The notes beneath the pieces are model-generated. The model had not been told where the DNA came from, made no database searches, and saw nothing but the letters and a program-made list of their open reading frames with translations. Positions 1 through 9,939 of a stretch of 64,000 nucleotides of DNA are shown here, piece by piece. Both the position numbers and the translations under genes were made by a program. The first letter of the stretch is position 1, and each line of letters begins with the position of its first letter. The DNA is from Saprospiraceae bacterium (GTDB taxonomy: Bacteria > Bacteroidota > Bacteroidia > Chitinophagales > Saprospiraceae): NCBI GenBank assembly GCA_016722295.1, contig JADKGL010000037.1:310001-374000 (forward strand), given 5' to 3'.

Positions 1-986
1 CATTTGAAAATCTATCACAGAATGCTAAAACCTATAATTGGTCATTTCCTGGAGGCAATCCATCCACTAGCACTGATAGAAATCCTACAGTAACTTATCC
101 AAATGCTGGAAGTTATGATGTTAATTTAGTTGTTTCAGATGGAATAGGTACAGCAGATTTAAGAAAATCTAGTTATATCACTGTAGAAAATTATCCAGAG
201 GCTCTTTATTCACATACGATTAAAAGATTTGATGCCATTTTTACGAATGAAAGTAAATATGGAACTTCATATTTATGGAATTTTGGTGATAATTCAGCCA
301 CTAGCACAGAACAATCACCAACTCACACATATGGTGCAGAAGGAGAGTATTTAGTAAAGTTGTCAGTAACTAATGGATGTGGCACTATTACGTATGAAAA
401 ACTAGTATCAGTTTATTTGATCCCAAAAGTTAATTTCACTTCAGACTATAATATAGTTTGTGCTGGTGATACTGTGAATTTTAAGGATTTGTCAAGCAAA
501 GATGTCATAAGTTGGGACTGGGTGTTTGATGGTGCAAATATTTCTGCTGCAAGAACAAAAGATCCTATTGTGATATATGAAATACCTGGTGTTTATGGTG
601 TTAAATTAACTGTTTCAAATACGAATGGAAATAATTCATTAGCAGTTTTGAAATACATTGAAGTAAGATCTGCTATCAAATGTCCTGAGAAAAGTGGGGA
701 TAAAAGAAAAGGACCACAATTCAAAAAGGGAGTTGTTTCTAAAAGAGATAATGCAGATGTAGGAGTGATTCCAAATCCTGCATCTGAAAAAATTCAAATA
801 ACTGGTTTAAGTTCTGGAGAAGAAGGAGTTTTAGAAATATTTTCAATCAATGGCTTAAAAGTTAAAACAGTCAAGATTGGTTCAGAAAACAGTTCAATAG
901 ATGTATCAAGCTTGTTCCCTGGTGTTTATTTTTTAAAGATGAACTCCAATCAATCGAATTTCAAACATAAACTAATCATTGAATAG
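1..986 (+). CDS. PKD-repeat surface protein with T9SS C-terminal sorting domain (5' end outside window)
   Basis: The frame is open from base 3 to the TAG at 984-986 with no start, so only the C-terminal part (about 327 residues) is present. It holds two to three PKD-type Ig-like repeats (motifs WSFPGG, LWNFGDN, WDWVFDG, each followed by a T/S-rich strand and a V-x-L-x-V strand). A Lys-rich linker follows, then a T9SS type A sorting domain (IPNPASEKI... SGVYFLK... KLIIE-like ending). T9SS cargo is exported across the outer membrane and the C-terminal domain is removed or used for surface anchoring (family knowledge). It aligns colinearly with residues of the downstream gene (offset about 3349 bp), so the two are tandem paralogues. 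The N-terminal catalytic or binding domain cannot be seen. Confidence 0.9.
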   Translation, partial: FENLSQNAKTYNWSFPGGNPSTSTDRNPTVTYPNAGSYDVNLVVSDGIGTADLRKSSYITVENYPEALYSHTIKRFDAIFTNESKYGTSYLWNFGDNSATSTEQSPTHTYGAEGEYLVKLSVTNGCGTITYEKLVSVYLIPKVNFTSDYNIVCAGDTVNFKDLSSKDVISWDWVFDGANISAARTKDPIVIYEIPGVYGVKLTVSNTNGNNSLAVLKYIEVRSAIKCPEKSGDKRKGPQFKKGVVSKRDNADVGVIPNPASEKIQITGLSSGEEGVLEIFSINGLKVKTVKIGSENSSIDVSSLFPGVYFLKMNSNQSNFKHKLIIE

Positions 987-3900
987 TCGTTGTTAATTTT
1001 AATAAAAACTTAATGGGTTTTGGATATGATTCAAAACCCATTTTTTATTTAAAATTGGCTTGAATTTGGTTCAATTTATAAGTAAATTATAGTTTTTCTA
1101 TTTTCTCAATAATAATTTTTGAAGTTTTAATGAATTTCTTAAAAATCAAACTAACTTAGAGGCAAATTTTATTAAAATGAAACTAAAAAACCAATTAGTC
1201 GTTTTAGCTTTTTTCTGTTTTGCATTGACAAACTTAATGTCGCAATCTTATATCGCTAGTCCAATTTCAAAGTATAAGTTAGAATTGGATAAAAAATTTA
1301 AGAAATATGAGGTTTATGAATTAAATATCGAAAATATGTTTGCGAGTTTAAAGACTCGTGGCATAAGGACTGAAGTTAATTTAGTAGCAGGTAGCCATAA
1401 TTGGAATTTGGAGCTATTTGAAAATGATATTTTTTCAAAAAATTATGTTAGATCGATTGGAGATAATAATGGGGTACATCGCTCAAATGTTAGGCCGATT
1501 CAGTCATATGTAGGTAATATTTCAGGTTTAAGAGGTGGAAATGTAATTTTTAGCATTTCTAAAGATGTTTTAATTGCTTCAATTGAATACAATGGGACTA
1601 TATATTATATTGAAAATTTGAAAGGATTGGTAGAAGACGCTACATCAAATGAAATAATAATCTATCAAGCTTCAGATGTCATTGAAAATAAAGATGTATT
1701 GTGTGGTTTCGAAGCAACTAAGCAAATATCAGTGAAAACAATGGAACCAAACTCAGATAGAGGACATTGTCTCATTGTTGAAGTGGCTTTGGCTTGTGAT
1801 TATTCAGTTTATTTAGTAAGAGGGCACGGATCAGATGCTTGGGCTTCTGGAATTTTGGCTCTTGTAGCAGGAAATTTTGACGATGAGTTCGGACATAGAG
1901 TTGAAATGGATGTCGCAGGTACTTTTGTGGCATTATCTCAAATAGCTGATCCATGGTATTTTAGTACTACAATAAATGAGCATCTTTCGCAACATGTTTT
2001 ATGGGGAAATGGAGGTGGATACGGAGTAGGATATGATGTAGCAACGGCATGGACTAGAAAATATACAGGTGGGGTAGTTGGTTTGGCTTATTTGGGAGTT
2101 GTATGTACGAGCAATAGGTATAATGTTTGTAGTGATTTTAGTGGAATTGATAATATAAATAGACAGTTGCAAGCTCATGAATTGGGCCATAATTTTAATG
2201 CAATTCATGATAACGGTGGAAGTTATATCATGGCTCCAGTAGTAAATGGTTCATCGACCTGGTCTCTTTTATCAATAGGAGCTATCAATAGTCATATGCT
2301 AAGTAGAGGATGCTTAGGCTCGTGTGGGAATGTAGAGCCACCGGAAGCAGCTTTTAGCGCAACACCTATTAGTGGTTGTGTTCCATGAACGGTTGAATTT
2401 ACCGATCTTTCTTATGGTTATCCAAATAATTGGTTGTGGACGTTTCCTGGTGGAATACCATCAACTTCCACAGATAGAAATCCTATTGTAACTTATAATT
2501 CAATTGGTACCTACGATGTGACTTTAGTAGTTTCTAATTCAGCTGGAACAGATTCAGAAATGTTTAGTGATTATATAGAAATTGATGATAAGCCAACCTG
2601 TGTTTGGTCTGAGGTAGTTGATTTGAGACACGTGGATTTTACAGATAATTCTGAAAGGGCAGATTCTTGGTTTTGGAAATTTGGAGATGGTAATACCTCA
2701 ACTGAAAGAAATCCTTCACACGATTATTTAAAAGATGGAACATATAATGTTTGTTTAAAAACTACAAATTCTTGCGGATCAAAAGAAGTGTGTAAGAGAA
2801 TAGATGTATATACACCAGTAACTGCTGATTTTGAAATTGATAATCAAGATGGGTGTGCACCATATTATGTCACATTTAGAAATAATTCATCTGATAATGC
2901 CACAAGTTTTAAATGGACATTCCCAGGAGGAACTCCTTCAACTTCGTTGCTTCGAGAACCAACGATTGTTTATAATAAAAAGGGTGAGTATGATGTTACA
3001 TTGCAAGTAAGCAATAAGAAATATAGTGATCAAAAAAGCTACAAAAAGTATATTCGTATAGATACATTACCAATTGCCGAATTTGGATATAATGCTTCTG
3101 GCTTGTTAGTTGATTTTTCCAATATGAGTATAGATGGAATTCTTTTCGATTGGAGTTTTGGAGATGGAAAAACATCTAAAGATAAAAATCCATCTCATAG
3201 TTATGCAAATGCAGGACAATATAATGTAAGATTGATTACGACTAATAATTGTGGGACCGATACTGCTTTTCATGTCGTTACTGCATCTGGTGCACTTGTT
3301 GCTAATTTTAAAGTAGAGAATACAATGGGTTGTGCACCATATACTGTGACTTTTACAAATCTATCTCAAAATGCAACTGCTTATAATTGGTCATTTCCAG
3401 GTGGAATTCCTGCAACAAGCAATTTAGAAAATCCAACTGTAACATATTCTAATTCTGGTGCTTTTGATGTAAGTTTAAATGTTTCTAATGGAGCTGGTAC
3501 AATAGATGAAAAAAAGACGAGTTATATTTTAGTTGAAAATAATCCTGAAGCTTTATATACTCACACTATAAAACGCTTTGACGCTATTTTTACAAATGAA
3601 AGCAAATATGGTAGTTCGTATTTATGGAATTTTGGGGACAATTCTACTCCGAGTACAGTTCAATCTCCAACTCATACTTATGCTGCTGAAGGGGAATATA
3701 TCGTTAAATTATCTGTTACGAATGGTTGTGGAACAGTCACTTATGAAAAACTTGTTCCTGTATATTTAATACCTAAAGTAAATTTCAGTTCAAATACCAG
3801 AAAAGTTTGTGCAGGGGATACTGTCCATTTTAAAGATTTATCAAGTAAAGATGTAATAAATTGGGATTGGAATTTTAGTGGATCGAATATTTCTTCTTCA

Positions 3901-4335
3901 AAAACTCAAAATCCTTCAGTTATTTATGAAGTTCCAGGAGTTTATGGTGTGAAATTGACTGTTGCAAATACTAATGGAAATAATTCAATAACTGAGTTAC
4001 GTTATATTGAAGTAAAATCTTCAATTAAATGTCCAGACAAAACAGGAGATAAAAGGAAAGGTCCTCGATATAAAGGTGGCGTTATATCAACAAGAATGCA
4101 ACAAGATTTCGAAATTCTACCAAATCCTGCATCAGATAAAATAGAATTGATAGGCTTGAATCCTGATATCGAACTTACCGCGATTGATATTTATTCTATT
4201 AATGGTTTGTTGGTAAAACAATGCAATATAGTTCAAAATAGTCGGTCAATCGATGTTTCTAGTTTAAACTCAGGGGTCTATTTTATTCAAGTTAATACTG
4301 AAAACAGCACTTACATTCAGAAACTTGTAATTGAG
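3..4335 (+). repeat. Tandem paralogous segments (3-986 and 3352-4338)
   Basis: The translated 3' ends of the first two genes align colinearly over about 328 codons with a single-codon length difference. The PKD repeat containing TIKRFDAIFTNESKYG is virtually identical in both copies, while the linker and the sorting domain have diverged. This indicates a gene duplication, possibly with later gene conversion in the middle PKD repeats. Confidence 0.8.
1012..1048 (+). terminator. Rho-independent terminator after the first PKD gene
   Basis: A near-perfect 11-bp inverted repeat (AATGGGTTTTG at 1012-1022 and its complement at 1032-1042) with a 9-base loop is followed by a T-rich run. It lies 26 bases after the stop codon of the upstream PKD gene and separates it from its tandem paralogue. 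Confidence 0.85.
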
Positions 4336-4338
4336 TAA
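1177..4338 (+). pseudogene. Reprolysin-like (M12B-type) zinc metalloprotease with PKD repeats and T9SS domain, interrupted by in-frame TGA
   Basis: The first part (1177-2388) has a signal peptide (residues 1-22, ending MSQS) and a metalloprotease domain. Its zinc motif HELGHNFNAIHD starts at residue 334, and the HD after the third His is typical of M12B/reprolysin-like peptidases. The frame then meets TGA at 2386-2388 (codon 404), inside the first PKD repeat, and continues unbroken in the same frame to 4338. The second part carries about six further PKD repeats, a Lys-rich linker and a T9SS type A sorting domain ending KLVIE. The sibling repeats have Tyr at the stop position (GCAPYTV versus GCVP-stop-TVEF); Leu is also common there. 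The downstream half has no credible start (only TTG at 2434). If translated as read, the product is a secreted protease without PKD or sorting domain, which T9SS could not recognise. It is either a fresh nonsense mutation or a sequencing error. Confidence 0.85.
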
Positions 4339-4359
4339 ACATTGAAAATGTAAATATGT

Positions 4360-4393
4360 AAGGGTTTGTGATATTTCACAGACCCTTATTTAG
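4360..4393 (+). terminator. Rho-independent terminator after the PKD metalloprotease
   Basis: An 11-bp stem (AAGGGTTTGTG at 4360-4370 with CACAGACCCTT at 4377-4387, one G-U pair) has a 6-base loop and is followed by ATTTAG. It lies 22 bases after the stop codon and isolates the PKD locus from tpiA. Confidence 0.75.
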
Positions 4394-4468
4394 TAATTTT
4401 ATATTCTATCCTTAAGGAATTTCATTAAGTTGCTTGAAATTAATCGCTAAATTTGAAAAAAAAAATGA

Positions 4469-5221
4469 ATGCCACACAGTAAATATATAGTAGCTGCAAA
4501 TTGGAAGATGAATAAATTGGCGTCTCAAGCGAAGCCCTTTGTTTCAGAGATATTGATGTCTTATATTCGAAAGAATGCTGATCTTGTAATATGTCCACCA
4601 TATACTCATTTACCACATTTATCTGCAAATAAGATTATCTCTGGATTCTATCTAGGTGCACAAAATATTTCAGAATTCGAATCTGGTGCCTATACAGGAG
4701 AAATTTCGGCAGATATGCTTTTGGATGTAGGATGTACACATGTTATTATCGGACATAGTGAACGTAGAGCTATGAATCCATTTGAAAATTCAATGATACC
4801 AAATAAAATATCATTTGCTCTGTCAAAAGGCTTAAAAGTAATTTATTGTTGTGGTGAACCCTTGGAGAATAGAATAAATGGAAATGAGAAAAGTTATGTT
4901 CATGACCAGTTGACGCATGATCTCTATCATTTAAGTGATTTAAGTCAGCTTATTGTGGCTTACGAACCAATTTGGGCTATTGGTACAGGTAAAACTGCAA
5001 CTTCTGATCAAGCTGAAGAAATGCATTTATTTATAAGAAAGACTTTACAATCAAAATTTGATAAACGATCTGAAAATTTAAAAATATTGTATGGTGGAAG
5101 TGTTAAAGCAAATAATTCAATAGAACTCTGTTCTAAAGAGAATATCGATGGCGTCCTAGTTGGTGGAGCTAGTTTAATCGTTGATGAATTTATCGGAATA
5201 GTAAATTCATTTAACCAATAA
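4469..5221 (+). CDS. tpiA: Triosephosphate isomerase
   Basis: This cytoplasmic enzyme interconverts dihydroxyacetone phosphate and glyceraldehyde 3-phosphate. All catalytic elements are present: N11 and K13 in AANWKMN, H96 in IGHSERR, E166 in AYEPIWAIGTGKTA, the flexible loop 6 at 170-177, and YGGSV near 208 for phosphate binding. At 250 residues it matches the family. The ATG at 4469 is preferred because the ATG four bases upstream is in another frame that stops at once. It is monocistronic after a terminator and converges on purE with a 4-bp gap. Confidence 0.97.
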   Translation: MPHSKYIVAANWKMNKLASQAKPFVSEILMSYIRKNADLVICPPYTHLPHLSANKIISGFYLGAQNISEFESGAYTGEISADMLLDVGCTHVIIGHSERRAMNPFENSMIPNKISFALSKGLKVIYCCGEPLENRINGNEKSYVHDQLTHDLYHLSDLSQLIVAYEPIWAIGTGKTATSDQAEEMHLFIRKTLQSKFDKRSENLKILYGGSVKANNSIELCSKENIDGVLVGGASLIVDEFIGIVNSFNQ

Positions 5222-5225
5222 TTTA

Positions 5226-5705
5226 TTATTTATTTTTAGCTAATACGGTATCACGCATTTGTGATTTATAAGAATCTAACTTTGTTTCTACATTTTTGTT
5301 TCCAATCGATATAATTTGCGCTGCTAAGATTCCTGCATTTTTTGCTCCATTTAAAGCAACAGTAGCTACAGGTACGCCATTTGGCATTTGCAATATCGAT
5401 AATATCGAATCCCAGCCATCAATAGAATTAGATGATTTAATCGGAACTCCAATTACTGGTAGAGTAGTGATCGACGCCACCATCCCTGGTAAATGTGCGG
5501 CACCACCAGCTCCCGCAATAATTAATTTTATACCTCTTGATCTTGCGTGTTTTGCATAATCAAACATATATTCTGGAGTGCGATGAGCTGATACAATCTT
5601 TGTTTCATATCCTATCCCAAACTCTGTCAAAATATCACAAGCTCCCATCATAACAGACATATCTGAATCTGAGCCCATGATAATTCCTATTTCAATTGTT
5701 TGCAT
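5226..5705 (-). CDS. purE: N5-carboxyaminoimidazole ribonucleotide mutase
   Basis: This class I PurE (159 residues) shifts the carboxyl group of N5-CAIR to give CAIR in de novo purine synthesis. It shows the GSDSD phosphate-binding motif at 11-15, SAHRTPE at 39-45 with the catalytic His41, and the Gly/Ala-rich AGAGGAAHLPG loop at 64-74. Its start lies 14 bp inside the end of purK, so the two are translationally coupled in the order purK-purE, as expected for enzymes acting one after the other. Confidence 0.96.
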   Translation of the reverse strand: MQTIEIGIIMGSDSDMSVMMGACDILTEFGIGYETKIVSAHRTPEYMFDYAKHARSRGIKLIIAGAGGAAHLPGMVASITTLPVIGVPIKSSNSIDGWDSILSILQMPNGVPVATVALNGAKNAGILAAQIISIGNKNVETKLDSYKSQMRDTVLAKNK

Positions 5706-6855
5706 TGATTTTTATAGTTTTTTTTACAAAATGTGCAATGTTTCTACATGTATCTTGACTTTCCGAAACTATAGTTGCATGGCCCATTTTTCTAAATGGT
5801 TTTGTTTCTTTTTTTCCATATAAATGAATAAATACTCCTTGGATTTGCAAACATTGATCTATACCATCATAATTTACACTTCCAGTTTCAGAATCTTCGC
5901 CAAGTAAGTTAACCATAATAGCGTAATTAGAAGAATCAGTGCCTCCTAATGGTAGTCCATTTATAGCTCTAATATGATTTATAAATTGATTAGTCGACCC
6001 ATTATCTAATGTGTGATGCCCACTATTATGTGGTCTTGGAGCAAGTTCATTAATCCAGATTGTTCCATCTTCATTGTAAAACATTTCTACAGCTAAAATT
6101 CCAATTATATTTAATTTTTCAGCAATGTTGTGTGCTAGCTTTTTACATTCCAATGCAATATGTTCGGGAATATTCGCGGGACAAATTAAATACTCTACAA
6201 GATTTGCAGAGGGGTGAAAATCCATACTAACTGGTGGATAAGCAATCATCTCCCCACTTGTCGATCTCACTATGATAACACTAACTTCTGATTGAATTTT
6301 GGCTTTGACTTCAACAAAACTTTTCTCAGACTTAATTCTGTTCTCTAAATCTTTTTCCGAATCTAATATTTTTACTCCCTTACCATCATAACCACCATGA
6401 AATGATTTTTGAACTAGAGGAAAATCAAATCCATTAGCCTTAAAATAGCTACCCAAATTTTCATTCATTCCATTAATTGATAGAAATGGTGCTGTGAGAA
6501 ATCCATTGTTTTTAAAGAATTCCTTTTGAGAATATTTATTTTGTATTAACTCAATTATTTCAGCTTGAGGATAAACTTTTTTTCCTAAGGCTTGAAGATG
6601 TTTTAATGCATCGATATTTACATCTTCAATTTCAATTGTAATGATATCTTTTGTCAAGCCAAATCTTATAACATCATCGTAATTTTTATAATCACCTTTT
6701 GTAAATAATGGAGTAATTCTAGAACAAGGTGCATTTTCGTCTGGATCGAGAAAATGAAGATAAATATCAAGTTTAGCAGACTCAATAGCCATCATTTTGC
6801 CAAGCTGACCGCCACCCAGTACTCCGATTTTTATTTCTGATGGTCTGAACCCCAT
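5692..6855 (-). CDS. purK: N5-carboxyaminoimidazole ribonucleotide synthase
   Basis: This ATP-grasp enzyme (387 residues) carboxylates AIR with ATP and bicarbonate to N5-CAIR, the substrate of PurE. The N-terminal GVLGGGQLGKM motif at 11-21 is the nucleotide-fold hallmark of PurK. The ATP-grasp core has KSFHGGYDGKG at about 150-160 and a catalytic-region NELAPRPHNSGHHT motif near 270. The frame ends in TGA overlapping purE by 14 bp at the normal family length, which shows TGA works as a stop in this genome. The upstream region to dihydroorotase (about 60 bp) must hold divergent promoters. Confidence 0.96.
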   Translation of the reverse strand: MGFRPSEIKIGVLGGGQLGKMMAIESAKLDIYLHFLDPDENAPCSRITPLFTKGDYKNYDDVIRFGLTKDIITIEIEDVNIDALKHLQALGKKVYPQAEIIELIQNKYSQKEFFKNNGFLTAPFLSINGMNENLGSYFKANGFDFPLVQKSFHGGYDGKGVKILDSEKDLENRIKSEKSFVEVKAKIQSEVSVIIVRSTSGEMIAYPPVSMDFHPSANLVEYLICPANIPEHIALECKKLAHNIAEKLNIIGILAVEMFYNEDGTIWINELAPRPHNSGHHTLDNGSTNQFINHIRAINGLPLGGTDSSNYAIMVNLLGEDSETGSVNYDGIDQCLQIQGVFIHLYGKKETKPFRKMGHATIVSESQDTCRNIAHFVKKTIKINANN

Positions 6856-6923
6856 ATTAAAATATATAGTGCAAATGTCGTGAGCTTTTTATAAGAAATT
6901 CATTTTTTTTATTAAGTTTGAGC

Positions 6924-8255
6924 ATGAAAAGGAGGATTCTATTAAAAGAGGCTAAAATAGTCAATGAAAACAAGGTTTTTGAAGGAGATTTGCTTATTTG
7001 TGGTGATAGAATTGAGAAAATTGATCAAAATATACACTATGATTCCGCTGAATTGATCGATTGCAAAGGAAATTTTCTTCTACCAGGATGCATTGATGAC
7101 CAAGTTCATTTTCGAGAACCAGGTTTAACCCACAAAGCCAATATATGGTCTGAATCAAGGGCTGCAGTAGCTGGTGGAATTACTAGTTTTATGGAAATGC
7201 CAAATACGAAACCTGCCACTTTAACTCATAAATTATTAGAAGATAAATATGAAATTGCCAAAAACTCATCAATGGCAAATTATTCTTTTTTTATGGGAAC
7301 TTCTAATGATAATTATGATGAAATCATGTCAGTTAATTATAAAGATGTTTGCGGTTTGAAAATTTTTATGGGATCTTCAACTGGTAATTTATTAGTTGAT
7401 GATGAAAATACGTTAACTAAAATATTTAAAAATTTTCCATTCTTGATAGCTACACACTGTGAAGATGAAAAAACAATTATACAAAATACAGAATATTATA
7501 AGTCGCAAACTAATCTAAATGCTGAAATTCATCCAATTGTTCGTTCGAGAGAAGCATGTTATATTTCTTCTTCATTCGCTACAGAATTGGCTAAAAAATT
7601 TAATACTAGATTACATATCTTACATATTAGTACTGCTGAAGAAGTTGCACTATTTTCAAACGACATTCCACTTTCACAGAAAAGAATTACAGCAGAAGCT
7701 TGTGTACACCATTTATTTTTTGAGGATTCTTATTACAAAAATCTGGGAAATAAAATTAAATGCAATCCAGCAATAAAATCAGAGAATGATAAAAAACAAA
7801 TTGCATTGGCTCTATCAAAAGGAACTATTGACGTAGTGGCTACAGATCATGCTCCGCATACTATAGATGAGAAAAATTTGGATTATTGGAATGCTCCTTC
7901 AGGGCTTCCATTAGTACAACATTCTTTACAAATGATGAATACATTAGCAAATGAAAATTCTTGGAATCTTGAATTCATAGTTGAAAAAATGTGTCATAAT
8001 CCTGCATTATGTTTCCAAATAACAGATCGCGGATTTATTCGTGAAGGATATTTTGCAGATTTAATTTTATTTGACAATCAATATCAAGATAAAGTAAAAA
8101 AAGAAGAACTGCTTTATAAATGTCAATGGAGTCCATTAGAAGGCATAACATTAACTGGAAAAGTCATGAAAACTTTTGTTAATGGCACTTGTGTCTATTC
8201 TGATGGTAAAATTTGTAATAGTAACGTTGGTAAGCGACTACAATTTAATCGCTAA
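6924..8255 (+). CDS. pyrC: Dihydroorotase (class I, amidohydrolase)
   Basis: It cyclises carbamoyl aspartate to dihydroorotate in pyrimidine synthesis. Amidohydrolase landmarks are present: DDQVHFREPG (57-67), GLKIFMGSSTG (144-154), with K146 the likely carbamylated lysine, H178 in ATHCED, H231/H234 in HILHIS, and D308 in ATDHAPHT. The first histidine of the usual HxH zinc pair is Gln60 here. As I recall this QxH form is common in Bacteroidota dihydroorotases, so I do not take it as inactivation. I use ATG 6924 rather than the TTG six bases upstream. The symbol is by function; class I forms are sometimes called pyrC or allB-like. Confidence 0.92.
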   Translation: MKRRILLKEAKIVNENKVFEGDLLICGDRIEKIDQNIHYDSAELIDCKGNFLLPGCIDDQVHFREPGLTHKANIWSESRAAVAGGITSFMEMPNTKPATLTHKLLEDKYEIAKNSSMANYSFFMGTSNDNYDEIMSVNYKDVCGLKIFMGSSTGNLLVDDENTLTKIFKNFPFLIATHCEDEKTIIQNTEYYKSQTNLNAEIHPIVRSREACYISSSFATELAKKFNTRLHILHISTAEEVALFSNDIPLSQKRITAEACVHHLFFEDSYYKNLGNKIKCNPAIKSENDKKQIALALSKGTIDVVATDHAPHTIDEKNLDYWNAPSGLPLVQHSLQMMNTLANENSWNLEFIVEKMCHNPALCFQITDRGFIREGYFADLILFDNQYQDKVKKEELLYKCQWSPLEGITLTGKVMKTFVNGTCVYSDGKICNSNVGKRLQFNR

Positions 8256-8345
8256 AGATTATTATTACTTACTTTTCTAATTTTATATTAAAACTCTATT
8301 AACTAAAAAGAAAATCGCTTTATCATATTCTAGCTTTTCATCATG

Positions 8346-8353
8346 TATCTTTG
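8346..8353 (+). promoter_or_regulatory. Putative lysS promoter (-7 element)
   Basis: TATCTTTG matches the Bacteroidota sigma-A -7 consensus TAnnTTTG and lies 20 bases before the lysS start. No clear TTG -33 element was found at the expected spacing. Confidence 0.5.
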
Positions 8354-8372
8354 CGCAACTAATAGATAGTTT

Positions 8373-9884
8373 ATGCAAAATCTAAGTGAACAAGAGATTC
8401 TTCGACGACAAAGTTTAAGTGAATTGAGACAATTGGGAATTGATCCTTATCCTGCAGCAGCATTTGAGGTTAATTGTTTGTCAGAGGATCTAAAAAAGGG
8501 CTACGATGCAAACCCTGATAAATATACTTCAATTTCAATGTCAGGCAGATTGATGATGAAGCGTATTATGGGTAAAGCTTCATTTGCAGAACTACAAGAT
8601 AGTACTGGTAAAATTCAAGTATATATTAATCGAGATATTATTTGTCCATCAGAAGATAAAGAACTTTATAATACAGTTTTTAAAAAGCTAACGGATATAG
8701 GTGATTTTATTGGTGTAAAAGGACATGCATTTAAAACACAGACTGGTGAATTATCAGTTCATGTTTCTGAATTTTCTTTTTTGTCAAAATCTCTTCATCC
8801 TTTACCTGTCGTAAAAGTAGATGCTGATGGAAAAGTACACGATGCTTTTACAGACCCAGAAATGAGGTATCGACATAGGTATGTTGACTTAATAGTGAAT
8901 CCTCAGATTAAAGAAATCTTTATCAAAAGAACAAAAGTGATCCAAGAAATGCGAAATTATTTTAATGAGCAAAATTGGATAGAAGTAGAGACTCCAGTGC
9001 TTCAACGTATTCATGGTGGAGCTGCTGCAAGACCCTTTAAAACACATCATAATGCATTAGATATTCCTTTGTATTTACGTATTGCTAATGAACTTTATCT
9101 AAAACGACTTATCATTGGTGGATTTGATGGCGTATATGAATTTGGGAAAATGTTTCGAAATGAAGGTATGGATCGTACACATAATCCTGAATTTACTTCA
9201 ATGGAAATTTATGTAGCCTATAAAGATTATCTTTGGATGATGTCTATGGTTGAAGACATGTTAGAGCGATTGATTCTCAATATTAATAAGTCTACAATAG
9301 TTCAAGTAGGTAAAAATGAAATTGACTTCAAAAAACCATATCGCAGATTAAGCATGTATGATGCAATAAAAGAATATACAGGTTTTGATGTAGAAGGAAA
9401 GTCTGAGGCTGAGGTTGTGGCATTTTGTAAATCAAAACAAGTTGCAATTGATACTTCCATGGGTCTTGGAAAATTAATTGATTCTATATTTGGGGATCTA
9501 GTCGAAGATAACTTGATTCAACCAACCTATATCACTGATTATCCTATCGAGATGACACCATTGGCAAAAAAACATAGATCAAAGGAAGGTTTGGTAGAAC
9601 GGTTTGAGCTTTATGTTAATGGAAAGGAGATTGCAAATGCTTATTCTGAATTGAATGATCCAATTGACCAACGAGAGCGATTTGAAGATCAGTTAAAGTT
9701 GGCAGCTAGGGGAGATGATGAAGCGATGGCTATGGACGAGGAGTTTTTATTAGCAATGGAATATGGAATGCCGCCTACTTCAGGTTTAGGTATAGGCATT
9801 GATAGATTAACTATGATGATTACTGGACAAGAAGCGATTCAAGAAGTATTATTGTTTCCTCAAATGAAACCAGAAAAGCAATAA
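8373..9884 (+). CDS. lysS: Lysine--tRNA ligase (class II)
   Basis: It charges tRNA-Lys in the cytoplasm. The 503-residue protein has an N-terminal OB-fold anticodon-binding domain (about 55-150), then the class II catalytic core. Motif 2 is FRNEGMDRTHNPEFT and motif 3 is GLGIGIDRL at about 471-479. The tail LLFPQMKPE is characteristic of bacterial LysRS. It is monocistronic behind a consensus-type promoter element. Confidence 0.97.
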   Translation: MQNLSEQEILRRQSLSELRQLGIDPYPAAAFEVNCLSEDLKKGYDANPDKYTSISMSGRLMMKRIMGKASFAELQDSTGKIQVYINRDIICPSEDKELYNTVFKKLTDIGDFIGVKGHAFKTQTGELSVHVSEFSFLSKSLHPLPVVKVDADGKVHDAFTDPEMRYRHRYVDLIVNPQIKEIFIKRTKVIQEMRNYFNEQNWIEVETPVLQRIHGGAAARPFKTHHNALDIPLYLRIANELYLKRLIIGGFDGVYEFGKMFRNEGMDRTHNPEFTSMEIYVAYKDYLWMMSMVEDMLERLILNINKSTIVQVGKNEIDFKKPYRRLSMYDAIKEYTGFDVEGKSEAEVVAFCKSKQVAIDTSMGLGKLIDSIFGDLVEDNLIQPTYITDYPIEMTPLAKKHRSKEGLVERFELYVNGKEIANAYSELNDPIDQRERFEDQLKLAARGDDEAMAMDEEFLLAMEYGMPPTSGLGIGIDRLTMMITGQEAIQEVLLFPQMKPEKQ

Positions 9885-9910
9885 AAAAGGGATCAGATAA
9901 ATCTAATCCC
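9883..9910 (-). terminator. Terminator for the minus-strand DNA-binding gene
   Basis: Read on the minus strand, GGGAT-t-AGAT pairs with ATCT-g-ATCCC around a short loop and is followed by six T. It lies in the 55-bp convergent gap after the stop of the small gene at 9940-10191. On the plus strand no T-run follows, so it should act mainly in one direction. Confidence 0.6.
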
Positions 9911-9939
9911 CAGGTAGTTGAAGTAAAGATTACTCCGAT

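Noticed and set aside
2386..2388. Selenocysteine or alternative genetic code explaining the internal TGA codons (also 32400-32402)
   Set aside because: The replaced residues are Tyr/Leu-type and not Cys; there is no selA/B/C; purK, engB and the TonB receptor end with TGA at normal lengths, so TGA is a true stop.
7091..7125. Loss of the first zinc His (Gln60) in dihydroorotase as inactivation
   Set aside because: The DDQVHFREPG form is, to my recollection, usual in Bacteroidota dihydroorotases, and all other active-site motifs are intact.
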